This document shows, piece by piece, positions 8,496 to 15,830 of a stretch of 53,950 bases of DNA. The position numbers were made by a program, and so were the translations under genes. The DNA comes from Dethiobacter sp. (GTDB taxonomy: Bacteria; Bacillota; Dethiobacteria; Dethiobacterales; Dethiobacteraceae). How positions within the stretch are numbered: position 1 is the first letter of the stretch; the number at the start of each line of letters is the position of its first letter. Location of the stretch: NCBI GenBank assembly GCA_018335875.1, contig JAGXRN010000026.1, forward strand, positions 1 to 53,950, read 5' to 3'. The notes beneath the pieces are model-generated. The model saw only the letters and a list, made by a program, of their open reading frames with translations. It ran no database searches and was not told the DNA's origin.

Positions 8496-9581
8496 CTATC
8501 GCCATTTTGCCAGTGAGCCTTCACACAGTTCAAGCCGTTCATCCGTCTCCGCATTCCACAGTCGGATAAAACCGTCGTGGCCATACAGTACATATTTCAT
8601 GTCAGGCGTGACTTCATGGGCTCTTCGCGCCATATCCTCCGGGACGGGAAGGCTGTACAATTGTTCTGTTTCTTGCATCGTACCGTCGGAGAGGTTAATT
8701 TTTATATATTTACTTGTGTTTTCGCCAAAATGAATTTTTCTTACAACTACAGAGTCCTTATCTACCCACCTGTAAGGAGAAACCCAAAATTCGGTAGTCC
8801 CTTGAAAAACTATTTGTAGATCTAAGTTGCCCTCTAAATCTATTACAGCGGCAGACGACGATTCCCCTTCGCCGGCAGGGGTTGGCGGGTCAACTAATTC
8901 TTCAATACCAACGAGCAATCTATTCCCATCCGGTGACCAGCGGTATCCCCCAATTGGCATCTTAACCGGTGTCAGAGTATCAGTCAGCACATCATATATT
9001 TCAATACTTCTCCAGATGTATGTGCCGCGGTCAAGCACCAGATACCTTCCATTGGGTGACCATTCTACTATGCCGATGATAGCATTGTCACCAACGATTT
9101 TATAATCTCCTGTTTTAAAATTATAAAGGATGAATTTTACATCCCCGGGTTTAATGTACGCGACGAATGCAATTAACTGGGCGTCCATGTGCACATCGTA
9201 ATTTTCAACCATAAAATTACCTGCAATAATGGTTTCATCGATGTCGCCTGTGATATTCCTCTGCCTCAGTTTTCCCTCTTTGTCAACATAGAAGAATTTA
9301 TTCGGACTGTCTGCCGGCACTCCTGTTTCGGTAATTTCAATTTTGACCTCAGCCGGTTTCTCTGTCTCGGAGACTTTCTCATCACCTGTTGGAGGATTGA
9401 AGTTATCGCCGGGGCTGCTGCCAGTGTTATTATCCTGGTATTCTGCAGGAGGCTCCTCACTGGCTAATACAGGGTTGTCTAAGTGGCCGGGCGCTACACT
9501 TTGATTTTCTGTTTTGCAACCTGCAAGCAAAAACAGGATAAGGAAAAGTATAAGACACGCTTTTAAACGCAAATTTCTCAT
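8496..9581 (-). CDS. TolB/WD40-like lipoprotein
   Basis: A 361-residue product with a lipoprotein signal: MRNLRLK, a hydrophobic core and LLAGC with Cys22. A low-complexity linker rich in P, E and T follows to about residue 90. The rest looks like a beta-propeller with TolB-like blades such as GIVEWSPNGRYLVLDRG, YRWSPDGNRLLVGIEE and VTPDMKYVLYGHDGFIRLWN. The last blade resembles a WD40 repeat. It should be membrane-anchored on the outer face, acting in binding rather than catalysis. It probably forms an operon with the small lipoprotein downstream. No specific partner can be named. Confidence 0.75.
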   Translation of the reverse strand: MRNLRLKACLILFLILFLLAGCKTENQSVAPGHLDNPVLASEEPPAEYQDNNTGSSPGDNFNPPTGDEKVSETEKPAEVKIEITETGVPADSPNKFFYVDKEGKLRQRNITGDIDETIIAGNFMVENYDVHMDAQLIAFVAYIKPGDVKFILYNFKTGDYKIVGDNAIIGIVEWSPNGRYLVLDRGTYIWRSIEIYDVLTDTLTPVKMPIGGYRWSPDGNRLLVGIEELVDPPTPAGEGESSSAAVIDLEGNLDLQIVFQGTTEFWVSPYRWVDKDSVVVRKIHFGENTSKYIKINLSDGTMQETEQLYSLPVPEDMARRAHEVTPDMKYVLYGHDGFIRLWNAETDERLELCEGSLAKWR

Positions 9582-9886
9582 GTTTCACCTTCCTCTTGAT
9601 AAAAGCTTGTAGGCAGCTTAAATATACTATCCCCCTGCCTCTTAGCCAAACCATAGTGAAATACCTAACTTGGCAATCGCGGATACTTTCACTAACGCTC
9701 TTATTGATATCATATAATAAGACGTAAGTTAAATTGTAAAAGTTTTGTTAATTTTTAGTTAAATATGATCCACACATTTCAAGAGTCGCACTGGCTACTT
9801 GGGGGAAATTATGAAATATGGATTAGTGGTAGTTCAGGCATCACTACCTTGAGTCGTCCAAACCTGCTATTATACGCTCCCAAATC
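9582..9886. other. Intergenic region between divergent units
   Basis: AT-rich spacer between the minus-strand lipoprotein operon and the plus-strand vapBC operon. It should carry the lipoprotein promoter reading leftward, but no clear -35/-10 pair could be assigned. No gene is seen. Confidence 0.5.
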
Positions 9887-9915
9887 TTGACATCCTCTTT
9901 TATTTGATATATACT
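9887..9915 (+). promoter_or_regulatory. SigmaA promoter of vapBC
   Basis: TTGACA at 9887-9892, a 17-bp spacer and TATACT at 9910-9915. It lies 30 bp before the vapB start. Confidence 0.85.
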
Positions 9916-9929
9916 AAGATATATATCTT
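9916..9929. promoter_or_regulatory. Palindromic operator of vapBC
   Basis: AAGATATATATCTT is a perfect 14-bp palindrome directly after the -10 box and spanning the expected transcription start. VapB-type antitoxins with an AbrB-like fold bind such sites to repress their own operon, so this is the likely autoregulatory site. That role is inferred. Confidence 0.65.
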
Positions 9930-9944
9930 GAAAGGAGAATTATT

Positions 9945-10172
9945 GTGGATAAAGCAAAAATCTTCGAAAACGGCCGTAGTCAAGCGGTACGTTTGCCTAA
10001 AGAATATAGATTTGATGATTCTGAAGTATACGTAAAAAAACTTGATGATATCGTATTGTTAATTCCTAAAGATAGTGTTTGGAAAACCTTTGAAACAAGT
10101 GCAAAATACTTTTCTGATGATTTTCTAACTGACAGAAACCAACCGGAAATAGAAAAGCGAGATGAAATATAA
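9945..10172 (+). CDS. vapB: VapB/VagC-like antitoxin
   Basis: A 75-residue protein starting at a GTG nine bases after AAAGGAG. The N-terminal half (MDKAKIFENGRSQAVRLPKE) is the signature of the AbrB/SpoVT-type antitoxins VagC/VapB, where the GRSQAVRLPK segment forms the swapped-hairpin DNA-binding fold. The C-terminal half probably wraps the toxin. Its stop codon overlaps the toxin start (TAATG at 10170-10174), a usual sign of translational coupling. Repression probably acts through the palindrome at 9916-9929. The promoter is strong, as is typical for antitoxin-first operons. Confidence 0.9.
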   Translation: MDKAKIFENGRSQAVRLPKEYRFDDSEVYVKKLDDIVLLIPKDSVWKTFETSAKYFSDDFLTDRNQPEIEKRDEI

Positions 10173-10573
10173 TGCAGTTTATGCTTGATACGAACATATG
10201 TATTTATATTATCAAGAAAAGTCCTCTTAAAGTTTTTGAAACCTTAAAGAAACTGAAAATAGGGGATGTGTGTATTTCATCCATTACTCTGGCAGAGCTT
10301 GAATATGGTGCAGAAAAAAGCCAATATAAAGAAAGAAATAAAATGGCTTTAGCTAGATTTCTGACTCCTATAGATATTTTACCCTTTACTGACAAATCTG
10401 CTATCAAATCTGGTCAAATTCGAGCAACTCTGGAGAGAAAAGGTCAGGCTATTGGTGCATATGATCTTCTAATCGGAGCTCATGCACTTTCAGAGAATTT
10501 AACCCTAGCAACAAATAATATGAAAGAATTTAGTAGAATCCCTGGCTTATCTGTTGTGAATTGGGTTGAGTAA
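10172..10573 (+). CDS. vapC: VapC-like PIN-domain ribonuclease toxin
   Basis: A 133-residue PIN-domain protein. Acidic residues expected at the metal-binding site are visible: Asp in MLDTNICIY (residue 5), Glu in LAELEYGAEKS (about 43), Asp in GAYDLLIGAHAL (about 98) and the NNMKEF segment near 116. VapC toxins cleave RNA, often initiator tRNA or the sarcin-ricin loop; the actual target here is unknown. It is translationally coupled to the upstream antitoxin. Full length for the family and no lesions, so the pair looks functional. Confidence 0.9.
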   Translation: MQFMLDTNICIYIIKKSPLKVFETLKKLKIGDVCISSITLAELEYGAEKSQYKERNKMALARFLTPIDILPFTDKSAIKSGQIRATLERKGQAIGAYDLLIGAHALSENLTLATNNMKEFSRIPGLSVVNWVE

Positions 10574-10666
10574 TATGGTGCAGCACCTTATTTCTTCCCC
10601 ATTAAAACGGTCGCAGTAAAAAATTGCCTCGATATGGTGTTCCTGGGCAATATCTACGAATTGTTG

Positions 10667-10939
10667 TTATTTTTCCGTTACATTTAACCATTTCCAGAAC
10701 ATGAACCGAGACAGGTCAAGCCTGTACTGTTTGTCGCCGAGGGATTTGCTGACGTACAGTTCCAGACCCTCCAGGTCCAGTTTTCTATAACCGGAGGTGG
10801 TTTTTGGTTTGCCTGCGCCTACGGCGGGCTGCACAATCCCGCATCACCCGCCACCGCTTTGCAGTTGGTAAAGGGTAAACTGTTTTGACTTGGCCAGCAT
10901 GAACTCACGGGCCGGGGCTGTTACTTCCACAACGGGCAC
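10667..10939 (-). CDS. Selenoprotein of the CC/Se-motif type, Sec encoded by UGA at codon 32
   Basis: The gene appears only if the TGA at 10846-10844 is read as selenocysteine. A GTG start at 10939 follows GGAGGTGA. The frame then gives MPVVEVTAPAREFMLAKSKQ, a glycine run GGG, Sec32, Cys33 and Gly34. It continues for 57 more codons through VGAGKP, LDLEGLELYVSKSLGDKQYR and SRFMFWKW to a TAA at 10667 (90 residues). The layout, an N-terminal AREF helix, a U/C-C pair, a GKP turn and an ELYVSKSL...LSRFMF tail, fits what I recall of the NCBI 'CC/Se motif family (seleno)protein'. Many relatives have Cys-Cys at this place. A hairpin follows the UGA at the right distance for a bacterial SECIS. The function is unknown, presumably thiol/selenol redox. 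selA, selB and selC are not in the window. Confidence 0.75.
10811..10829 (-). promoter_or_regulatory. SECIS-like hairpin after the selenocysteine UGA
   Basis: In the mRNA, 21 nt after the UGA, GCCCGCC pairs with GGCG(CA)GGC around a GUA loop that begins with G. Bacterial SECIS elements lie at this distance within the coding region and have a G early in the apical loop. An alternative helix, GCGGG with CCCGC, sits between the UGA and this hairpin. Pairing was done by eye. Confidence 0.55.
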
Positions 10940-10944
10940 CGTGC

Positions 10945-11049
10945 TCACCTCCGTTTCTTCACATCGAGATTGCCGCGTCTGGATACCGATTGTAGCAGCA
11001 GTTGACCCGCCCTCTCCTGGTCTACAAATAAGTTACCGCATCCATCAGC
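10945..11049 (-). pseudogene. Possible small frameshifted ORF before the selenoprotein
   Basis: AGAGGAG at 11059-11053 precedes a GTG at 11049 that starts MLMDAVTYL and then meets a TAG. The frame one base away continues from the same point as VDQERAGQLLLQSVSRRGNL and ends at a TGA at 10945 that overlaps the selenoprotein ribosome site. Joined, they would give about 34 residues. The sequence is protein-like but not recognised. It may be a small coupled leader gene with a lesion, or chance. Confidence 0.3.
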
Positions 11050-11077
11050 ACGATTCTCCTCTTACCTTGCTCAGGTA

Positions 11078-11211
11078 GGTTAGATTCTGATTGTCCCTGT
11101 TAATTTCTCCAGCCTGCCATTGCTAAGTTTGTAGATTACAGTGCGAGGGAGGCCAGGGCGGGGTTGCTGGTCGCGGACAGCTGCTTTTGTGAGCTTAAGT
11201 AAATTAAATGT
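11078..11211 (-). pseudogene. C-terminal remnant of an unidentified protein
   Basis: An open frame of about 43 codons from 11211 to the TAA at 11078. It has no start, and its last residues are RTVIYKLSNGRLEKLTGTIR plus Ile. The text looks like a natural C-terminus but is cut off by the end of the thioesterase gene, with which it overlaps by 8 nt. The family is unknown. It suggests a deletion junction at about 11205. Confidence 0.3.
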
Positions 11212-11707
11212 CTATGATAGCGGGATCTTTGTTTAATGGGGTGATCTTCCATTCCTGCGCTTCAACATCGAATTCGGACATTTTGTCGATGGACATTTTG
11301 AGGTATTTCCCATGGCCAGTTACAGCGATGTCACCGTTGGGAAGGATTATTTTGCCAGTACCTTCAAATAATCGTCTTGAATCTTTGGTTATCATACCGG
11401 TAACTTTTAATTCTTGATCAAGTGGAATTGGCTTTCTAAATTTTAAGTTCAATTCGACTGTGACACCAATCAGGTTTTCATCTTTAGTCATAATCGCCCG
11501 TCCGATGGTTTCATCCAGTATCGTGCCCGCTATTCCGCCGTGCAACCTACCGGGGTAACTCTGATGCTCCTGCAGTGGTTGAAATATGGCAACGACTTCG
11601 TTATTCTCCAATTCATAAAACGACGCTTTAAGACCAAATTCATTTTTCAGTCCGCAAACAAAGCATTTCTTACTGTTTTGCTGCTTTTTTCTGACTATGT
11701 ATTCCAT
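11204..11707 (-). CDS. Hotdog-fold thioesterase, PaaI/4HBT type
   Basis: The start is placed at the ATG at 11707, four bases after GGAGGG, giving 167 residues; the upstream ATG at 11719 has no site. Residues about 15-25 carry a CFVCG motif typical of a subset of PaaI-like proteins. The core GRLHGGIAGTILDETIGRAI holds the HGG turn and the Asp expected in 4HBT thioesterases. It is followed by VTVELNLKFRKPIPLDQEL, the central hotdog strand. Such enzymes hydrolyse acyl-CoA thioesters as homodimers or tetramers in the cytoplasm. The substrate cannot be told from sequence. The gene seems monocistronic. Confidence 0.85.
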   Translation of the reverse strand: MEYIVRKKQQNSKKCFVCGLKNEFGLKASFYELENNEVVAIFQPLQEHQSYPGRLHGGIAGTILDETIGRAIMTKDENLIGVTVELNLKFRKPIPLDQELKVTGMITKDSRRLFEGTGKIILPNGDIAVTGHGKYLKMSIDKMSEFDVEAQEWKITPLNKDPAIIDI

Positions 11708-11789
11708 TTTTCCCTCCAACTATTTAATGGCAGGACGTTCAAAAACAGCTTGCTGCGAAAGCAAACGCTCACAAAGTATATTTTCCGGC

Positions 11790-12431
11790 TTATTCAGGCA
11801 GCAAAAAGAGAACGGTAAAAAAATGGCATATGCTCCCGGCTAACACAAAAAGGTGCCATACGGCATGATTATATTTAATTCTTTGCAGACCGTAAAAGAT
11901 TGTCCCTACAGTATATAATATTCCACCTATTAGCAGTAATTTTAAACCAGCCTCGCTCATACCCGCTATTAAAGGTTTAATGACAATTATAATTAACCAA
12001 CCCATGCCAATATACATAAGTGTAGATAAAACAATGAATTTTTTTATAAAAATTATTTTAAAAATTATTCCTACAAAAGCTATCCCCCAGATAATGCCAA
12101 AAATAGTCCAACCCAAAGTACCTCTTAATGTTATTAGAGTCAGCGGTGTATAAGTACCTGCGATAAGCAAATAAACACATGAGTGATCTATTATTTTAAA
12201 AATGTTCTTTACTTTACCCTTTGGGAAACTGTGGTAGAGGGTAGATGCCAGGTACAGAATAACTAAGGTTGAACCGTAAATACTGAAAGAAACTATGTGC
12301 CACACGTCACCGGAAATGTTTGCAAATACAACTAAAACGACCAGAGCTGCAACAGCTAACCCCACACCAATACCATGCAAAATAGCATTTGTAATTTCTT
12401 CACTTTTTGTTAGCTCCCTGATTTTAACCAT
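11790..12431 (-). CDS. trhA: Hemolysin III / TrhA family membrane protein
   Basis: A 213-residue protein with seven hydrophobic helices and the family's conserved residues: E and H in EEITNAILHGIGVGL near the N-terminus, SIYGSTLVILYLASTLYHSF with the S-x3-H pattern, and a C-terminal H in NHAVWHLFVLAGSICHFF. These residues match the PAQR-like (hemolysin III, YqfA/TrhA) family, which is thought to bind zinc and to influence membrane fluidity or energetics. Despite the name, real haemolysis is doubtful for most members. An AAGGAG site precedes the ATG. It is probably expressed alone. Confidence 0.9.
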   Translation of the reverse strand: MVKIRELTKSEEITNAILHGIGVGLAVAALVVLVVFANISGDVWHIVSFSIYGSTLVILYLASTLYHSFPKGKVKNIFKIIDHSCVYLLIAGTYTPLTLITLRGTLGWTIFGIIWGIAFVGIIFKIIFIKKFIVLSTLMYIGMGWLIIIVIKPLIAGMSEAGLKLLLIGGILYTVGTIFYGLQRIKYNHAVWHLFVLAGSICHFFTVLFLLPE

Positions 12432-12538
12432 TTCATTCTCCTTGCTTTCCCCAACTTATATATTTAACGATTTATCACAAATCTGATGGGATAGAAAGCT
12501 CCCAGCGTTCTTCTACCAGATCATTGCCCCTGTGTAAT

Positions 12539-13078
12539 CTATTTAACCAGGTTTAATATCTCTTTAAACTCCTCTCCCCCGGCAATTCCCAGAAGTTCAA
12601 AAAGTACCGTTTCAGTAGAGGTTATATACGCTCCTCCCTCTTTCATCTTTTCTATCCCAATCTTTTTATTTGCAGATGTTCTCGAGGAAACAGCATCGCC
12701 TACAATATGAACTTCGAAGCCGCTTCGCAGTAAACCCATAACAGTCTGATAAACACAGATGTGGGTCTCCATACCTGTTATCAAAAGCCGGCGGCGCTGA
12801 AGCGATTCAATTGCCTGTAAAATATTTTCGTTCAGGCAGCCATTAAATGTAATTTTACCAATAGGCTGGTTTCCGTCTAAAAGCTCCGCTACCTCCGGTA
12901 TGGTCGGTCCGAGCCCTTGGGGGTATTGTTCAATCCAGACGATTGGTATATCAAGGATTTTTGCGCCTTTGATCATTATTTGCACGTTTTTAAAAAAAGC
13001 TTCTTTTTCATGCATCATGTGTGCCAGGTTGCCCTGAATATCAATGACTATTAAAGCCGAATTTTCCGGGGATAGCAT
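12539..13078 (-). CDS. Isochorismatase-family cysteine hydrolase
   Basis: The second ATG (13078) is preferred because GGAG lies six bases before it; this gives 179 residues. The catalytic triad of the family is visible: Asp in ALIVIDIQGNL, Lys in IGKITFNGC and Cys in ITGMETHICVYQTVMGL. The length and the short lid fit the YcaC-like subgroup of isochorismatase/nicotinamidase-like amidohydrolases rather than true isochorismatase. Substrates are varied and cannot be assigned. The protein should be cytoplasmic. No operon partner is obvious. Confidence 0.85.
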   Translation of the reverse strand: MLSPENSALIVIDIQGNLAHMMHEKEAFFKNVQIMIKGAKILDIPIVWIEQYPQGLGPTIPEVAELLDGNQPIGKITFNGCLNENILQAIESLQRRRLLITGMETHICVYQTVMGLLRSGFEVHIVGDAVSSRTSANKKIGIEKMKEGGAYITSTETVLFELLGIAGGEEFKEILNLVK

Positions 13079-13188
13079 TTTCATCTCCGCCTCATTTCAA
13101 TTTCTGTCCTGTTAGCCTTTGGGAGACTTTGACCGATGCTCAAAGCAGCAGAATGACCTTATTTGGTAATAAAAAACATTCACTAATT

Positions 13189-13623
13189 CTATAAATTCCC
13201 AATCATAAATGGGTTTATGAAGCGAACCCCCTCAACTATTTGCTCATGTGAAAAATCTTCACTCAATATCAGGCCCGCCTGATTAAGGCGGGCAGTTGCC
13301 CAAACCAGTGCATCCCAGCAGGAAAAGCAATGAACCCTAACACCTCTGATGGCTTCTAAGACTATCATCTCTGATATCTGCAGCACAGGCCAGATCTGAC
13401 AAAAATTTACCACCCTCTCTTCCGCCTGTTCCACAGTAAGACGATCAGGGATTTTTCTTGTAACGGTAACAAAAAACTCTGAAATAATCTGTGTGCTGAT
13501 TAGTCCGCTACCGGAGGTAACCAGGCTGTCAAGTAATGTGAGCGCTGTTTGTTGTTTTACAGGGTCAGAATGGTCGTACGCATAAACGAGTACATTTGTA
13601 TCTATAAGAGTTTTATCTGTCAT
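13189..13623 (-). CDS. PIN-domain toxin (VapC-like)
   Basis: About 144 residues from the ATG at 13623, which overlaps the end of the antitoxin gene by 11 nt; an in-frame start at 13647 is possible but less likely. PIN-domain acidic residues are seen in LIDTNVLVYAYDHSD, in ISEFFVTVTRK (Glu) and in CWDALVWATA, followed by LILSEDFSHEQ. Such proteins are metal-dependent ribonucleases held inactive by their antitoxin. With its ribbon-helix-helix partner it forms a second toxin-antitoxin pair, of a different subclass from the one at 9945-10573. It appears intact. Confidence 0.85.
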   Translation of the reverse strand: MTDKTLIDTNVLVYAYDHSDPVKQQTALTLLDSLVTSGSGLISTQIISEFFVTVTRKIPDRLTVEQAEERVVNFCQIWPVLQISEMIVLEAIRGVRVHCFSCWDALVWATARLNQAGLILSEDFSHEQIVEGVRFINPFMIGNL

Positions 13624-13873
13624 ACAGGTCATCCCGTTTCCATTCACGTTGATTACTGGAATTCTGCTTTTTAGTCATTCTGTCCTTAATAAACTGAACT
13701 TCTTCCTGCCATTTCCCGGCAGAGCGCTTGGGGTATCCAATTTTATATATTTGACTATCGAGAGCCTCCCTGACAAGCTCAGCTTCAGTTACACCCAACT
13801 CGGCCGCCTTTTTTTTCAAAAGGTTCTCCTGAGACTTGGTGATATAGACCTGCTTGCGTACAAGATCGCTCAA
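13613..13873 (-). CDS. Ribbon-helix-helix antitoxin
   Basis: An 86-residue protein starting at a TTG after GGGGTGATTTAA. The N-terminus VRKQVYITKSQENLLKKKAA is a beta strand plus helix as in CopG/RHH repressors, followed by ELGVTEAELVREALDSQI, the second helix. The C-terminal tail (about residues 50-86) is charged and probably binds the PIN toxin encoded downstream, whose gene overlaps by 11 nt. RHH antitoxins repress their own promoter. A TATAAT box lies just upstream, but no clear operator was found. Confidence 0.8.
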   Translation of the reverse strand: MSDLVRKQVYITKSQENLLKKKAAELGVTEAELVREALDSQIYKIGYPKRSAGKWQEEVQFIKDRMTKKQNSSNQREWKRDDLYDR

Positions 13874-14014
13874 TTAAATCACCCCAGTTACTGTTATACA
13901 TCATATTATACATCATCACATCTGCAATGGCAATATATGTATAAAAGGAATGTAACAGAATGATTATAACGGTACCAATCCCCCAAAAAGTTCTATATAT
14001 TTCGCCCAGCTTAA

Positions 14015-14707
14015 TTATAGATTTAACGATTTCTCTACCGCTTTTATAGCATGTATATATGTTGTATCAAATAAAGGTACTTTCGAGTCTTCCTTTTTCA
14101 CCAACAGCGGAATTTCTGTGCATCCAAGTATTATTCCGTCTGCACCCATTAAAACCAATTCCTCAATAATCATTTTGTATGCTGACTTAGATTCTTGTTT
14201 AAGCGTACCGAGACATAGCTCTTTAAAAATGATCTCATGTACTGTTTCTCTGTTTTTTTCACTGGGTACAATAACTTGTATTCCTTTTTCTTCAAGCCTT
14301 ATTTTATAAAAATCCTGCTCCATTGTGGGACGTGTTCCGAGCAACCCAACTTTCTTTATTTCAGCTTTAATTATTTCATCTGCTGTAGCGTCGGCAATAT
14401 GTAATAATTCAACAGTTATTTCTTCTTGAATTTGCTTGGCAAGTTTATGCATTGTGTTTGTACACAAGATTATAAAATATGCTCCTGCTGTTTCCAATGT
14501 TTTAGCTGCCTTTACTAAAATCTCTGCTATAGAGTCCCATTGATTATTTCTCATATAGAATTCAATCTTGTCAAAGTCTACGCTATATAATAAACACTCA
14601 GCAGAGTGTAAACCTCCCAATCTTAGTTTCACTTCTTCGTTAATCAATCTGTAGTATTCAAGGCTTGACTCCCAACTCATACCTCCGATTAACCCAATTC
14701 TCTTCAT
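14015..14707 (-). CDS. Aspartate/glutamate racemase family protein
   Basis: The start is at the ATG at 14707 after TGGAGGAAG; 21 upstream residues in frame are rejected. The 231-residue protein begins MKRIGLIGGMSWESSLEYYR, the hallmark of Asp/Glu racemases. The two catalytic cysteines are seen in IILCTNTMHKLA (about residue 82) and ILGCTEIPLLV (about 195). These enzymes racemise acidic amino acids through two thiols without PLP. The length is normal for aspartate racemase (YgeA-like). A D-amino acid supply for the cell wall or a catabolic role are both possible. Confidence 0.85.
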   Translation of the reverse strand: MKRIGLIGGMSWESSLEYYRLINEEVKLRLGGLHSAECLLYSVDFDKIEFYMRNNQWDSIAEILVKAAKTLETAGAYFIILCTNTMHKLAKQIQEEITVELLHIADATADEIIKAEIKKVGLLGTRPTMEQDFYKIRLEEKGIQVIVPSEKNRETVHEIIFKELCLGTLKQESKSAYKMIIEELVLMGADGIILGCTEIPLLVKKEDSKVPLFDTTYIHAIKAVEKSLNL

Positions 14708-14820
14708 ACAGGCTTCCTCCAATTCGTATTCCTCCGCCAAGCGTACGAACAAACTACAAAGCCGCACCAATCCACTCAGGCTGGATTCGCGCTGTCACGC
14801 TGCATCCTGGCCGATATGGG

Positions 14821-15480
14821 TTAGAGACGATATGCTGCTGGATGCCTTAAGACTGTCTTCAGATTGTCTGGTGCTGTTTTTCTTGGATCGGAGAGGTATA
14901 TCTCATGATGCTTCCTTTCACTGCCGGTCTCGTCTATGAGGTTATTATCAGCCATGAACGCACGCATAAGTGACACTGATTCAGGCTCAGTGGCATAAGG
15001 TCCTATGTGCATGATTTGAACACATAATCCTTCTGTTATAGTTTCAAATCTTGCCCTTGAGCTATCTACGTCCGGCTTTTTACGGCGGCACTCATCACAA
15101 GCCCAAGAATAAACTTCCGGCGTTACAAATTCAGGCTGACGTATCATAGAAGTCCATAACCAGTTATCCCGTTCCTCAAAATTAAACGCCCCTCCTGAAA
15201 TCCACCATAGACCTTCAAGTGGTGGAACAACATATTCAAAATAACCCTGAGGCTGTTTGCCACTCATTTTACTCATTTTAACTGTAAACGTCAGAGCATA
15301 AAGAGCACCAATAGCCAGATGATATTCTTCATGTGATGGATCGCCCTTGCCATCTATCATGATAAAATTCATAGAAGGGACATCTATGATCGAAGGTTTT
15401 TTCTCAGGCAGGTAGAGATCTTTATACTCTTTTTTATAGTTGTTGTTAATTGCACATGTAATCTTGCGAGCGAGACTCAT
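14821..15480 (-). CDS. GyrI-like small-molecule-binding domain protein
   Basis: 219 residues, of which EYKDLYLPEKKPSIIDVPSM and NFIMIDGKGDPSHEEYHLAI are typical of stand-alone GyrI-like proteins. ALYALTFTVKMSKMSGK, EGLWWISGG and QIMHIGPYATEP are also seen, and the last is a conserved GyrI signature. This SOUL/BacI-like fold binds hydrophobic ligands and is found in effector domains of MerR/AraC regulators and in detoxification hydrolases. No DNA-binding domain is attached. The first ~15 residues (MSLARKITCAINN) are unusual and there is no good ribosome site. They overlap foreign-looking sequence in another frame, so the true start may be further in or the 5' end may be rearranged. Confidence 0.75.
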   Translation of the reverse strand: MSLARKITCAINNNYKKEYKDLYLPEKKPSIIDVPSMNFIMIDGKGDPSHEEYHLAIGALYALTFTVKMSKMSGKQPQGYFEYVVPPLEGLWWISGGAFNFEERDNWLWTSMIRQPEFVTPEVYSWACDECRRKKPDVDSSRARFETITEGLCVQIMHIGPYATEPESVSLMRAFMADNNLIDETGSERKHHEIYLSDPRKTAPDNLKTVLRHPAAYRL

Positions 15481-15515
15481 GCGTTAACAAGTACCTGAGG
15501 CGAGCCTGCTCTACT

Positions 15516-15758
15516 TCATTGCCATACAGCCTGACAAACGGAATCAGAATAAAGTGTTTCATATGGACTCGCATGTATGTAACCAACTATTTCATCAGTT
15601 AATTCTGCGACTAAAATGATATGCTCCGTATTTTCCAATATATAACGTATCCGCTGCTTAGTCTTTTCTTTTGGGTACTCATATCCCAAAGCACAATTAA
15701 GCTCATAAATGCTCTTATAGTCTGATGGCTCTAGTTTCCTTATTTTTATGTCCCCCAT
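15516..15758 (-). pseudogene. GNAT acetyltransferase, 3'-truncated
   Basis: An 80-codon frame with a good start (GAGGGGATCTATAAA-ATG) and a typical GNAT N-terminus: IKIRKLEPSDYKSIYELNCA, then ILVAELTDEIVGYIHASPYE. It ends soon after LYSDS, before the acetyl-CoA-binding motif (R/Q-x-x-G-x-G/A) that follows in all active members, so about 65 residues are missing. The last six residues (CQAVWQ) look unrelated. In the neighbouring frame the DNA reads VRLYGNEVEQARLRYLLTHE, which looks like the end of another gene. This marks a deletion or insertion junction near 15530. Confidence 0.7.
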
Positions 15759-15830
15759 TTTATAGATCCCCTCATTTTAAATCGATTACACATGTAATTA
15801 CAAGAGTAAATTAGCAGAGGTTGGTTACAT

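Noticed and set aside
10890..11078. Plus-strand frame of 62 codons
   Set aside because: Lies antisense to the selenoprotein gene, has unnatural composition and no ribosome site; a shadow.
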